Part shown: in pieces, positions 21,053 to 27,936 of the stretch | Layout: every line of letters starts with the position of its first letter | How positions within the stretch are numbered: position 1 is the stretch's first letter | Source: a virus | Virus record (IMG/VR): IMGVR_UViG_3300042691_015010 | Span: 1 to 64,000 of that record | Strand: one strand, 5' to 3' | Length of the DNA stretch: 64,000 nt | The notes under the pieces: generated by a model | Told to the model about the DNA's origin: nothing | Database searches by the model: none | Seen by the model: only the letters and a program-made list of their open reading frames with translations | Position numbers and translations under genes: made by a program

Positions 21053-21314
21053 GTTTCTTTTTCTTGTACCATTACTTGCGCTGACTGCTTGTGTATCAGC
21101 ACCAGCACACAAAGACCCTGTGCATAATCCACAAGGTCTAAACTCTGATGAACTTATCAAAACACAAATAGCAAAACTTGAAGCCATGCAACGTGAAATG
21201 GAACGTCGGGAAAACGATCTGAAGTTTCAACACATGAAAGAATTGCATTCAATGCAGTTACAACAAAAAGCACCACACACAGTAAATACCAACTGTAAGT
21301 TTTTCTGTTTCTAA
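21042..21314 (+). CDS. Putative phage lipoprotein (o-spanin candidate)
   Basis: The 90-residue product has a signal peptide KTKFLFLVPLLALTAC with a lipobox LTAC (cleavage before Cys), then a coiled-coil helix (SDELIKTQIAKLEAMQREMERRENDLKF) and a Cys-containing tail. It would be lipidated and anchored to the outer membrane, or to the outer face of the inner membrane. The start at 21042 was preferred over 21036 because GAGG is better spaced. The preceding gene makes a small membrane protein, so a spanin-like pair is possible; this remains inference. Confidence 0.7.
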   Translation: MKTKFLFLVPLLALTACVSAPAHKDPVHNPQGLNSDELIKTQIAKLEAMQREMERRENDLKFQHMKELHSMQLQQKAPHTVNTNCKFFCF

Positions 21315-21895
21315 TGAATATCTTTTACCTAGACCACGATGTACGCAAGTGTGCAGAAATGCATAACGACAAACACGTGGTTAAAATGATCCTTGAATAT
21401 GCTCAATTACTCTCTACTGCTCATCGGATTCTTGATGGTATTGTTGAGCCTGGTTTATCTAAAACTGGACGAAAGAAAACAATTTATCGTTTGCCTGACG
21501 AGCGTGATAGTGTATTGTATGGTGCTACTCACGTATCTCATCCATCTGCTGTTTGGGTAAGGCAGTCCGACAGAAATTATATTTGGTTGGCGAATCTTCT
21601 GATTGCTTTGTGTGAAGAATATACCTATCGTTATGGTAAAACACATAAAATCGAACGTGACGGTTTGTGTTATGTGCTGCTGAAAAATGTTCCGAATAAC
21701 ATTCCAATCAAAACTTTCACCGAACCAACGCCAGCAATGCCTGATGATGTGAAAGTTCCTAAAGCAGGACCACGTGGAATGTTACATTATGACTCTCTTG
21801 CTTCATATCGGAATTACTATATAAAGAATAAGACACATCTTGCCAAGTGGAAGAATCGATCGATTCCTATTTGGTATACTGAAAATATTACTTGA
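21314..21895 (+). CDS. Conserved T4-like phage protein of unknown function
   Basis: The 193-residue product has MNIFYLDHDVRKCAEMHNDKHVVKMILEYAQLLSTAHRIL, HPSAVWVRQSDRNYIWL, YRYGKTHK and YRNYYIKNKTHLAKW. These blocks occur together in a well-conserved protein of T4-like and other large phages. The many conserved His, Asp and Trp residues suggest an enzyme, but I know of no established activity. Its ATG overlaps the TAA of the lipoprotein gene, and its TGA overlaps the next ATG. Confidence 0.72.
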   Translation: MNIFYLDHDVRKCAEMHNDKHVVKMILEYAQLLSTAHRILDGIVEPGLSKTGRKKTIYRLPDERDSVLYGATHVSHPSAVWVRQSDRNYIWLANLLIALCEEYTYRYGKTHKIERDGLCYVLLKNVPNNIPIKTFTEPTPAMPDDVKVPKAGPRGMLHYDSLASYRNYYIKNKTHLAKWKNRSIPIWYTENIT

Positions 21896-22200
21896 TGCCT
21901 ACATACGATTTTTTAAACACTGAAACCGGTGAAACATTTGAGAAACTTATAAGCCTTTCAGGCAAAGATGAATATCTCAAAGAGAATCCGCACATCCAAC
22001 AAGTTCATTTAGGCGCCATGCATATTGTCAGTGGCGTATCAATTACTGGTAAAGTACCAGATGGTTTCAAAGAAGTCCTAGCAAAAGTTTCCGAGAATCA
22101 CAAACAATCCTCTGTGGCAAATCGTCACGGCAAAAAAGGAATCAAAGAAGCACAAACACAGAGGCTTGTTGATAAGCATTTAGGTAAGTTTGGGCAGTAA
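21895..22200 (+). CDS. FmdB-like phage protein without zinc cysteines
   Basis: The 101-residue product begins MPTYDFLNTETGETFEKLISLSGKDEYLKENPHI, the start of FmdB-type zinc-ribbon regulators, but the Cys pairs are absent. VPDGFKEVLAKVSENHKQSSVANRHGKKGIKEAQTQR is shared with a protein often found in T4-like marine phages. The gene is coupled to its upstream neighbour (TGATG). Function unknown. Confidence 0.68.
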   Translation: MPTYDFLNTETGETFEKLISLSGKDEYLKENPHIQQVHLGAMHIVSGVSITGKVPDGFKEVLAKVSENHKQSSVANRHGKKGIKEAQTQRLVDKHLGKFGQ

Positions 22201-22233
22201 CTTTGTTATGCTAACTTTGTATCAGGAGAGAGC

Positions 22234-22407
22234 ATGTCAAAAAAATCTTTGCAGAAAAAAGTAGCATTACTGAATGAATATATTACAAAAGAACTAGAAC
22301 GTGAAATACAAACTGAAATTACTCAGTTGGAAAAAGAACATGTCACTGCAAAGAACGAAAAGAAGTTTATAAGACCATATTTTAGTAGAAATCATTACTT
22401 TACATAA
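22234..22407 (+). CDS. Small charged coiled-coil protein
   Basis: The 57-residue product is Lys/Glu-rich and helical (KKSLQKKVALLNEYITKELEREIQTEITQLEKEH), with a C-terminal FIRPYFSRNHYFT. AGGAGAG lies 5 nt before the ATG. Its TAA overlaps the ATG of the following nuclease gene, indicating coupling; it may assist that nuclease, but no family is recognised. Confidence 0.58.
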   Translation: MSKKSLQKKVALLNEYITKELEREIQTEITQLEKEHVTAKNEKKFIRPYFSRNHYFT

Positions 22408-23072
22408 TGCGAATATTTGAACACGAAAAGATACCACAACTCCAGTTCGATCTGACAGCCGAAAGCACCGATGTTGGTAGACTGTATACTACACCAGAAG
22501 GTAAAAAGTATAAGTCTATCACTACGGTGCTTTCTAATCACAACAAACAAGCTATCTACGAATGGCGTCAGGCTGTAGGTGAAGAACACGCTAATAAAGT
22601 ATCACGCCGTGCGGCAGATCGTGGCACAAAGGTGCACAAGATTTGTGAAGATTATTTGAAGAATGAAATACCAGAACTAAAGATGCAAATGATGATGCCA
22701 GACTTGAAGGAATTATTCTTCAAGATCAAGCCTCACATTGATGAAAATATTGGTAAGATTTATGCACAAGAGCAAGCACTGTACTCCGACAAGTACCGAA
22801 TTGCTGGTCGTGTAGACTTGATTGCTGAGTGGAATGGTAGATTGTCAGTCATTGACTATAAGACATCTACAAAGCAGAAAGATGAAGAGAATATCCAGAA
22901 CTACTTTATGCAATGTACAGCATATGCACTGATGTTTGCCGAACGAACTGGCATATGGATTGATGATATTGTGGTGCTGATTGCTACAGAAGAAGGACCG
23001 GCACAGGTGTTTGAACGCCAGATCCACGATTATCGGCAACCTCTGATTGAGTATATTGATAAATATGCTTGA
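22407..23072 (+). CDS. PD-(D/E)XK exonuclease, RecB/Cas4/MGME1-like
   Basis: The 221-residue nuclease has H77 in the GTKVHKICEDYL helix, then D137 in GRVDLIAEW, D150-Y-K152 in SVIDYKTS and Q170-x2-AYA (168-175). This order (H, D, D-x-K, QxxxY) is that of RecB-family nucleases such as Cas4 and MGME1. It likely digests single-stranded DNA or flaps during replication or host-DNA degradation. The start overlaps the stop of the preceding small gene. Confidence 0.85.
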   Translation: MRIFEHEKIPQLQFDLTAESTDVGRLYTTPEGKKYKSITTVLSNHNKQAIYEWRQAVGEEHANKVSRRAADRGTKVHKICEDYLKNEIPELKMQMMMPDLKELFFKIKPHIDENIGKIYAQEQALYSDKYRIAGRVDLIAEWNGRLSVIDYKTSTKQKDEENIQNYFMQCTAYALMFAERTGIWIDDIVVLIATEEGPAQVFERQIHDYRQPLIEYIDKYA

Positions 23073-23087
23073 CATATTGGAGGCATC

Positions 23088-23633
23088 ATGCTATCATTCA
23101 AACAACACGTACAATTAGATGAAGGCAATCCACTTGCTAGGCTATACAAACATGCACAAGAAGGACGCCATTATGCTGTATTATCTGCACAAAGAGGTCC
23201 CGATGAGGCAACACCAGAAGAAAATAAGAAACGCCACGAAGAACTAAAGAAGAAATTGACTGCTCAAGGTTATGCTCATAAAGAAGTAGAAGGACATTGG
23301 GAAGGCACAAAAGAGAAGTCTATCATGGTTCATGCTAAAGGAACTGGCGCAGAACATGGTAAACAATTGTATAGTGACATGAAAAAGCATGGATCAGACT
23401 ACAATCAAGATTCCATTTACTATCATGATCACAATGGCGGTAAAGTTCATGGAACAAATGAAACAGGTTGGCCGGGTAAAGGAAAAACACAACCAGTTGG
23501 ACAAATGAGATACAATAGACCAGATTCAGCATATCAAACTGAAACAAAACCTAAATCTGACAAACCTTTGAAACCCGGTAGAACAAGTAAAGGTTCAGCT
23601 AAGTTTACTACGAAATCAAAATATGGTGGATAA
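23088..23633 (+). CDS. Phage protein resembling DUF3293
   Basis: The 181-residue product has HYAVLSAQRGPDEATPEENKKRHEELKKKLTAQGY, GHWEGTKEKSIMVHAKG and DYNQDSIYYHDHNGG. The order 'saqRg...n..r...L...L...G.....G.w.g..E.S......Q.s' resembles DUF3293. The C-terminal third is Lys/Gly/Ser-rich and unstructured. GGAGG is 6 nt before the ATG. Function unknown; possibly a nucleotide- or ADP-ribose-binding enzyme by analogy only. Confidence 0.62.
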   Translation: MLSFKQHVQLDEGNPLARLYKHAQEGRHYAVLSAQRGPDEATPEENKKRHEELKKKLTAQGYAHKEVEGHWEGTKEKSIMVHAKGTGAEHGKQLYSDMKKHGSDYNQDSIYYHDHNGGKVHGTNETGWPGKGKTQPVGQMRYNRPDSAYQTETKPKSDKPLKPGRTSKGSAKFTTKSKYGG

Positions 23634-23635
23634 TT

Positions 23636-23827
23636 ATGCATGAAGTGGCAAGAAAATTAGCAGAGAAATCTGGATATAATGTGAAGTACACTGAGACACA
23701 ACATAATGGTCATATCATGAGAAATCTTTTGGATACATATGCCCGTAATGTTGCACGTGAATGTGCTGCTTTAGTTGATACGGAAGAAGATAAGCAGAAG
23801 ATACTAAATCATTTTGATATCAAATAG
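23636..23827 (+). CDS. Small hypothetical phage protein
   Basis: The 63-residue helical protein (HEVARKLAEKSGYNVKYTETQHNGH; LLDTYARNVARECAALVDTEEDKQKILNHFDIK) starts 3 nt after the previous stop. Similar short proteins occur in T4-like marine phages. There is no known motif. It ends just before the permuted tmRNA, and the two are probably transcribed together. Confidence 0.6.
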   Translation: MHEVARKLAEKSGYNVKYTETQHNGHIMRNLLDTYARNVARECAALVDTEEDKQKILNHFDIK

Positions 23828-23893
23828 AATTGTTGTAACTCCTTCAAAGTGAAGGCATTCTGGACGGCGGTTCAATTCCGCCCAGCTCCACCA

Positions 23894-23960
23894 GAAACAC
23901 ATAGTTGTCCTAGATGAAAGAAACCTCTGAGGGCTCTAGCGGGGATTGTGTGTTTCTGAT
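23894..23960 (+). other. Intervening segment of the permuted tmRNA precursor
   Basis: These 67 nt separate CCA from the tmRNA 5' end. AGAAACACA (23893-23901) pairs with TGTGTTTCT (23950-23958), so the precursor is closed by a hairpin. In known permuted tmRNAs such a loop is removed by host RNases to leave two paired RNA pieces. CTAG repeats (23910-23913, 23936-23939) can pair inside it. Confidence 0.8.
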
Positions 23961-24044
23961 GGGGCTGACCTGGTTTCGACAGGGTGAGATAGTGGAGAAG
24001 GCAACACAGTAGGCGATGACTGTAAATCAAGCAAATCTATAAAT

Positions 24045-24086
24045 GCAAATGACGCATTTTACGGTGAGGATCGCCTAGCGGCGTAA
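24045..24086 (+). other. tmRNA proteolysis-tag reading frame
   Basis: From the resume codon GCA at 24045 the frame reads ANDAFYGEDRLAA followed by TAA. The AND start and LAA end are those of proteobacterial ssrA tags recognised by ClpXP-type proteases. The centre (AFYGEDR) is unlike the common tags I recall. Confidence 0.88.
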
Positions 24087-24102
24087 CTTACATGGGGTCT
24101 GA

Positions 24103-24140
24103 GGGAGTGTACCTTATTACCAAAACACTCCCACCAATTT
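24103..24140 (+). terminator. Hairpin at the 3' end of the permuted tmRNA
   Basis: GGGAGTG (24103-24109) pairs perfectly with CACTCCC (24126-24132), followed by ACCAATTTTATT. The T tract is weak and interrupted, so this may be a terminator or the terminal helix of the coding piece. Confidence 0.55.
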
Positions 24141-24149
24141 TATTATATT

Positions 24150-24812
24150 ATGCGTGTACATATTTCTAATTATCGTGATCACTGGATTTCTCCATACACA
24201 ATATTGGAGAAAATATTTTTCTGGCGTGAGATTGATTATGATGAACCATTGATTGAAAAATGGTCAGATCGTCTTGTACCTATCAGCCAAGCAATTCAAA
24301 AGTTTCTTGACTTTGTTCGTCCACGTGTAATTGATGTGAAGATTGACTATTGGGATACATGGTCAATGGATCATACATTGGCACCTATTATTCTTCCGAT
24401 GCTCAAACAACTCCGTGATACCAAACATGGTTCACCTATGATTGATATGGAAGATGTGCCCGAATACATGAGAACAACAAGCACTGAAGATTATGATTCA
24501 CAAAAAACATTTGATTTTTATGAAGAGAATGTTCCAGATGGATACGATTTACACAAACGTTGGGAATGGGTACTGAACGAAATGATTTTTGCCTTTGAAC
24601 ATTTAGTAGATGAATCATGGGAAGAAAAATATTACTCTGGTGTAATTGATACGAAGTTCGTTACCGACCCAAATAATCCAAAAATATCAACAATGGAAGA
24701 TGGTCCTAATCACACATACAAATGTGATTATGAAGGTATGTTCAAAGTATACGAACGTATGGACAACGGATTCCGTCTATTCGGCAAATATTTCCGTAAC
24801 CTCTGGGACTAA
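24150..24812 (+). CDS. Conserved T4-like phage protein of unknown function
   Basis: The 220-residue acidic, Trp/Tyr-rich protein contains IDYWDTWSMDHTLAPIILPMLKQLRDTKHGSP and HKRWEWVLNEMIFAFEHL. These two blocks are strongly conserved in a hypothetical protein shared by T4-like marine phages. It has no signal peptide or membrane span. No ribosome binding site is obvious before the ATG, which follows the tmRNA hairpin directly. Confidence 0.68.
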   Translation: MRVHISNYRDHWISPYTILEKIFFWREIDYDEPLIEKWSDRLVPISQAIQKFLDFVRPRVIDVKIDYWDTWSMDHTLAPIILPMLKQLRDTKHGSPMIDMEDVPEYMRTTSTEDYDSQKTFDFYEENVPDGYDLHKRWEWVLNEMIFAFEHLVDESWEEKYYSGVIDTKFVTDPNNPKISTMEDGPNHTYKCDYEGMFKVYERMDNGFRLFGKYFRNLWD

Positions 24813-24830
24813 AAGATACTAAATAAGTAT

Positions 24831-24857
24831 ACTGGCACTACACACACAATCGCCAGT
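24831..24857. other. Inverted repeat upstream of the 24880 gene
   Basis: ACTGGC (24831-24836) pairs with GCCAGT (24852-24857). An ACTAAATA box (24818-24825) resembling a late promoter lies just upstream, and AGGAG precedes the ATG. It could be a leader hairpin or operator-like site. Confidence 0.35.
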
Positions 24858-24879
24858 AAACACACACAGGAGTAAACAC

Positions 24880-25152
24880 ATGAGTAATCTAACACCGTTT
24901 GAGATTCGTCTTGAACTTCTTAAAATGGCCAAAGAACTTCTATTGGAAGATTATAATTCCAGTAAAGAACGGCTAGTCAATGAATGGCAAGTGAAGGTAG
25001 AGTCCGCTAAACTAAACGGACAAGCAATACCAGATCATCCTGCCTTTCCAACTTATCCCTCAGAAACAGATATCATCACTAAGGCAGCAGCCTTGAATGG
25101 TTTCGTTTCAAATATTTCAGCAGAAAAAACACAGAGCAAAAAATCTGCCTGA
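24880..25152 (+). CDS. Conserved small phage protein
   Basis: The 90-residue product begins LTPFEIRLELLKMAKELLLEDYNSSKERLVNEWQ, an amphipathic helical region, followed by a Pro-rich stretch (IPDHPAFPTYPSETDIITKAAALNGFV). Proteins with this N-terminus are common hypotheticals in T4-like marine phages. AGGAG ends 8 nt before the ATG. A GAGGTGC/GCACCTC hairpin follows its stop (25161-25180). Confidence 0.65.
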   Translation: MSNLTPFEIRLELLKMAKELLLEDYNSSKERLVNEWQVKVESAKLNGQAIPDHPAFPTYPSETDIITKAAALNGFVSNISAEKTQSKKSA

Positions 25153-25160
25153 CGGGAACG

Positions 25161-25180
25161 GAGGTGCGTTGATGCACCTC
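25161..25180. other. Hairpin after the 24880 gene
   Basis: GAGGTGC (25161-25167) and GCACCTC (25174-25180) form a 7-bp stem with a six-base loop. No T tract follows, so it is more likely an RNA-stability or weak termination element than a full terminator. Confidence 0.4.
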
Positions 25181-25200
25181 TCTAACTTATAGGAGAAATT

Positions 25201-25752
25201 ATGCGTTACATAACACTATTACTTTGTAGTATCTTTGCAGTATTTGTATTATACGTAGGACATGCAGCAGCAAATATTCGTGTGCCAGTTACACCGCATG
25301 TACAACTGGAAGATTTATCGCCTCATGCACGTGCAGAGGTAGAATGCCTTGCACAGAACATGTATTTTGAAGCAGGTAAAGAACCAAAACTTGGACAACT
25401 TGCCGTAGCATTTGTCACACACAATAGAATGCAATCAGGTATGTTTCCTGATTCTTATTGTGGCGTAGTAAAACAAAAAGCGGAAGGTGTATGTCAGTTT
25501 TCATGGTACTGCGACAAGAGAGCAAAAGGTATGATTGATCGCAACATCTTGACAACAGAGAGCAATCCAGTGTATAATAATCTTACTGACTTGGCATTGC
25601 GCTTTTACCTATACACTGAAACATTCAAAGATCCAACAAAGGGTGCATTGTTCTTTCATGCTGACTATGTGAAGCCAACATGGAGTAACATAAAACACAC
25701 GGTACAAATAGGTAGGCACATTTTTTATAACAAGGTAAAAAGAAGCACATGA
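25201..25752 (+). CDS. SleB-like cell wall hydrolase (putative endolysin)
   Basis: The 183-residue protein has an N-terminal hydrophobic segment (LLLCSIFAVFVLYVGHAAA) that could be a signal peptide or signal anchor. The catalytic domain has ECLAQNMYFEAGKEP (E57 is the likely catalytic Glu), GQLAVAFVTHNR, DSYCGVV and CQFSWYCD, the motifs of the SleB/CwlJ hydrolase family. It would cut peptidoglycan, probably as the lysis enzyme. AGGAG lies 8 nt before the ATG. A consensus promoter lies inside its 3' half. Confidence 0.85.
   Translation: MRYITLLLCSIFAVFVLYVGHAAANIRVPVTPHVQLEDLSPHARAEVECLAQNMYFEAGKEPKLGQLAVAFVTHNRMQSGMFPDSYCGVVKQKAEGVCQFSWYCDKRAKGMIDRNILTTESNPVYNNLTDLALRFYLYTETFKDPTKGALFFHADYVKPTWSNIKHTVQIGRHIFYNKVKRST
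25549..25578 (+). promoter_or_regulatory. Consensus promoter inside the hydrolase gene
   Basis: TTGACA at 25549-25554 and TATAAT at 25573-25578 are 18 bp apart, with TG directly before the -10 box. It could start transcription of the downstream genes from 25782 to gp33/gp59 independently of the hydrolase. Confidence 0.65.
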
Positions 25753-25781
25753 GTATACTAAACAAAAAGGAGAAGGTGAAT

Positions 25782-26000
25782 ATGGAAAAGGGATTGAGTA
25801 GTGTAACCACGATAGCAATTACTGTGGTTTTACTTTCAATCGTTACTGCGGTATGTTTGTATGGTCTGAACGACAGAAAACTTATGGCAGCAAATATTGA
25901 AAACGCTATCGCAAAGGGCATTGATCCGCTGACAGTTAGGTGTTCATATGCCAAGAGTGATGATATTGTTTGTATAGCACACGCTGCAAATCGTAAATAA
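25782..26000 (+). CDS. Small membrane-anchored protein
   Basis: The 72-residue product has a single hydrophobic segment (about 9-30, TTIAITVVLLSIVTAVCLYGL) and a short C-terminal domain with two Cys (RCSYAKSDDIVCIAHAAN). These could form a disulphide if periplasmic. The ATG at 25782 follows AAGGAGAAGGTG; an ATG at 25749 that overlaps the hydrolase stop is also in frame. Comparable small proteins occur in T4-like phages near lysis genes. Function unknown. Confidence 0.6.
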   Translation: MEKGLSSVTTIAITVVLLSIVTAVCLYGLNDRKLMAANIENAIAKGIDPLTVRCSYAKSDDIVCIAHAANRK

Positions 26001-26014
26001 TAGGAGATTATATA

Positions 26015-26566
26015 ATGAGTTATGATGATTACAATGAGAACCACAATTTTACTTTTCGTTTTGATTCAAATGATGGTGAACGACATTTAGAAATGAACTG
26101 TAATGAATTATATCTTGGAGACATCTTTGCACGATTCAAAGAGTTTCTACAAGGATGTGGATATGAAATTCATGGTGATATTGAAGTTGTAGAATACAAT
26201 TCACAAGAAAATAAATTGATGCGGAATGTTCCAATTGAACCGCCATATAACTATAACGAATATGATGGTTATCGTTTGACTGAACCACCTGAGCATGAGC
26301 CAACATATCAAGCCAAGTTTGATTTCAGTAACATACCAAATAATAACTGGTTGTTTGGCACTGAACAAATCCGTGCTTTGACTACTGCTGACTTTGCATC
26401 ATTGACTGTAACTGATTTGTCTACGATGACTTCAAAATCATATAGTGACTGGACAAACATCAATCAGTATCCTACGATGGCACCTTTGACAACTGAACAG
26501 ATTGAATCGTTCTCTTTCAAAACTGAAATGCCAGGTACACTTGGTAGTGCAAAAGTAAAGTTCTAA
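26015..26566 (+). CDS. Hypothetical acidic phage protein
   Basis: The 183-residue product contains FTFRFDSNDGERHLEMNCNELYLGDIFARFKEFLQGCGYEI, then an acidic Pro-rich middle and TTEQIESFSFKTEMPGTLGSAKVKF. No domain is recognised with confidence. The repeat of 'ALTTADFASLTVTDLSTMTS' gives a Thr-rich patch. TAGGAG precedes the ATG by 8 nt. It sits one base-overlap before the gp33-like gene, so translation is coupled. Confidence 0.58.
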   Translation: MSYDDYNENHNFTFRFDSNDGERHLEMNCNELYLGDIFARFKEFLQGCGYEIHGDIEVVEYNSQENKLMRNVPIEPPYNYNEYDGYRLTEPPEHEPTYQAKFDFSNIPNNNWLFGTEQIRALTTADFASLTVTDLSTMTSKSYSDWTNINQYPTMAPLTTEQIESFSFKTEMPGTLGSAKVKF

Positions 26567-26790
26567 TGCCTACTAAAGATGAAATGATGAAGTTCTCTTT
26601 GCAAATTGAGAAGATGGTAGCCAGTACAGATTACACATATCTTGAGGCTATTGCTGAACATTGCAAAGAGACTGGTTTGGAACTTGAGGTTGCTGCTACG
26701 CTCATCACACCAAATCTAAAATCAAAAATCCACGAACAAGCAGAACGATTGAATATGTTGAAAGTGAAAGGTAATCGTTTACCGATATGA
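26566..26790 (+). CDS. 33: Late transcription coactivator, gp33-like
   Basis: The 74-residue helical protein (DEMMKFSLQIEKMVASTDYTYLEAIAEHCKETGLELEVAATLITPNLKSKIHEQAERLNML) matches the pattern I know for phage late-transcription coactivators of the T4 gp33 family: IE...Y.EAI..YCE..GLE.E.AA.LI...LK.KI. In T4, gp33 links RNA polymerase with gp55 sigma and the sliding clamp at TATAAATA promoters, which are present here. It lies next to gp59 as in T4. Confidence 0.75.
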   Translation: MPTKDEMMKFSLQIEKMVASTDYTYLEAIAEHCKETGLELEVAATLITPNLKSKIHEQAERLNMLKVKGNRLPI

Positions 26791-27395
26791 CAGGTTATGA
26801 AGCATTTTGTTTATACTCTTCTCTCAAACTTCACTTCAATTCCGATTCTTACGATTACTTTAGATATCATGGTAAAGTAAGCACCAGTATTGATGCGTTT
26901 GAAAATAGAAAAGACAAGTACCATTTCTATAAATTGAGTCGTAGATTTTCTAATGATGAACAAGGTCGTGACTTTATTGTTGCGAACCTTGTCCATGATT
27001 CCAATGTTTGGATTGGACATCTACTAACAAATGAAGCAGATATTGAATATCGCAAACGCCAGAAAGTTATTCAGTCGTTGACTTACATCTTTACCAATGA
27101 AATTGAATCGTTGATGAGTCATAACAATCCAAATGACTTGTTGATGATACAAGATGATTATCCAAAGTTGTTGATGATGCTTCTACATGATGAGATATCA
27201 TTGGAGACTGTCTGCATATTGAATCAGTTGATGAACTTTGTGCCTATGTGGGACAAGAAAATTGCTGACACTATACACTATCCAAACATCAGTCGCAAGA
27301 TAAAGAAATATACACCATTTATAAAGTTTGAACCTACAAAATATAAACTTATACTAAAGAAAGAATACGATGCGAATACAGAAAATATATCTTGA
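26787..27395 (+). CDS. 59: gp41 helicase loader, gp59
   Basis: The 202-residue protein begins MTGYEAFCLYSSLKLHFNSDSYDYFRYHGKV, the diagnostic start of T4 gp59, then NRKDKYHFYKLSRRF and QSLTYIFTNEIESL. gp59 binds fork DNA and gp32 and loads the replicative helicase. It overlaps the gp33-like gene by ATGA. gp32 follows two genes later, the T4 arrangement. Confidence 0.9.
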   Translation: MTGYEAFCLYSSLKLHFNSDSYDYFRYHGKVSTSIDAFENRKDKYHFYKLSRRFSNDEQGRDFIVANLVHDSNVWIGHLLTNEADIEYRKRQKVIQSLTYIFTNEIESLMSHNNPNDLLMIQDDYPKLLMMLLHDEISLETVCILNQLMNFVPMWDKKIADTIHYPNISRKIKKYTPFIKFEPTKYKLILKKEYDANTENIS

Positions 27396-27912
27396 TCTTG
27401 ATGGTGTTCTGTGTGATTTCTATAAACGATATAAAGAAGTATTCAATATAGATTTACTTGCAAAACGACCACACGGTGAAAAGATTACACTTGAATGGAA
27501 TAAGTTTGTTGAAGGTAAAAACTTTGAATCACTTGATTGGCATCCAGGTGGTCTAGAATTATTGAAGTATATCATTTCATTGGATATACCTGTAGAGATT
27601 CTTTCTTCTTCTGGTGGACATAGACACCATGATGAAGTAAAACGGCAGAAAAAGGTTTGGCTAAAAAGACATCACATTGACTTCACAGCCAATATCGTAC
27701 CTGGTCGGAAACTGAAAGCAAACTATGCCAAGCCAGACATTATACTAATTGATGATACCGAAGATGTCATTGATGATTTCAACATGGCTGGTGGTATTGG
27801 CATACTTCACACAGATTCGGCTAAAACGATAAAAATCGTGCAGTCCATACTTGACGACACATATATACATGTATATAATGAATCATGTGGACAAGATGCA
27901 CATACAATCTAA
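27370..27912 (+). CDS. HAD-family phosphatase, 5'(3')-deoxyribonucleotidase-like
   Basis: The 180-residue HAD protein has the nucleophile motif YLDLDGVLCDF (D9 and D11), SSSGG (motif II Ser/Thr) and IILIDDTEDVIDDF (motif IV). It would dephosphorylate deoxynucleoside monophosphates, adjusting the nucleotide pool for replication. The start lies within the gp59 gene (26-nt overlap). A promoter for gp32 lies inside its 3' end. Confidence 0.8.
   Translation: MRIQKIYLDLDGVLCDFYKRYKEVFNIDLLAKRPHGEKITLEWNKFVEGKNFESLDWHPGGLELLKYIISLDIPVEILSSSGGHRHHDEVKRQKKVWLKRHHIDFTANIVPGRKLKANYAKPDIILIDDTEDVIDDFNMAGGIGILHTDSAKTIKIVQSILDDTYIHVYNESCGQDAHTI
27851..27879 (+). promoter_or_regulatory. Promoter for gp32 inside the upstream gene
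   Basis: TTGACG at 27851-27856 and TATAAT at 27874-27879 are 17 bp apart. The gp32 ATG is at 27937, giving a leader of about 50 nt. It would allow high separate expression of the DNA-binding protein. Confidence 0.78.
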
Positions 27913-27936
27913 TAAACTTTTTATACGAGGTAATAC

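Larger units (their letters stand above)
23830..24132 (+). ncRNA. ssrA: Circularly permuted (two-piece) tmRNA
   Basis: The 3' acceptor part comes first: T-arm GGCGGTTCAATTCCGCC and CAGCTCCACCA ending at 23893. After 67 nt the 5' part follows: GGGGCTGACCTGGTTTCGAC from 23961, which is the standard tmRNA 5' end. GGGGCTG (23961-23967) pairs with CAGCTCC (23883-23889) to form the acceptor stem across the gap. A tag reading frame lies at 24045-24086. This reversed order is the hallmark of two-piece tmRNAs of alphaproteobacteria, cyanobacteria and some betaproteobacteria. The RNA would rescue stalled ribosomes and tag proteins. The outer boundaries are approximate. Confidence 0.9.

Noticed and set aside
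20816-21314. Membrane protein plus lipoprotein as a certain spanin pair
   Set aside because: The membrane segment of the first protein is C-terminal and no periplasmic coiled coil follows, so only the lipoprotein keeps a tentative o-spanin label.
23069-23093. TTGACA-17-TATCAT promoter at the end of the RecB-like nuclease gene
   Set aside because: The -10 box would fall after the ATG of the next gene (23088), so it could not express that gene from its chosen start.
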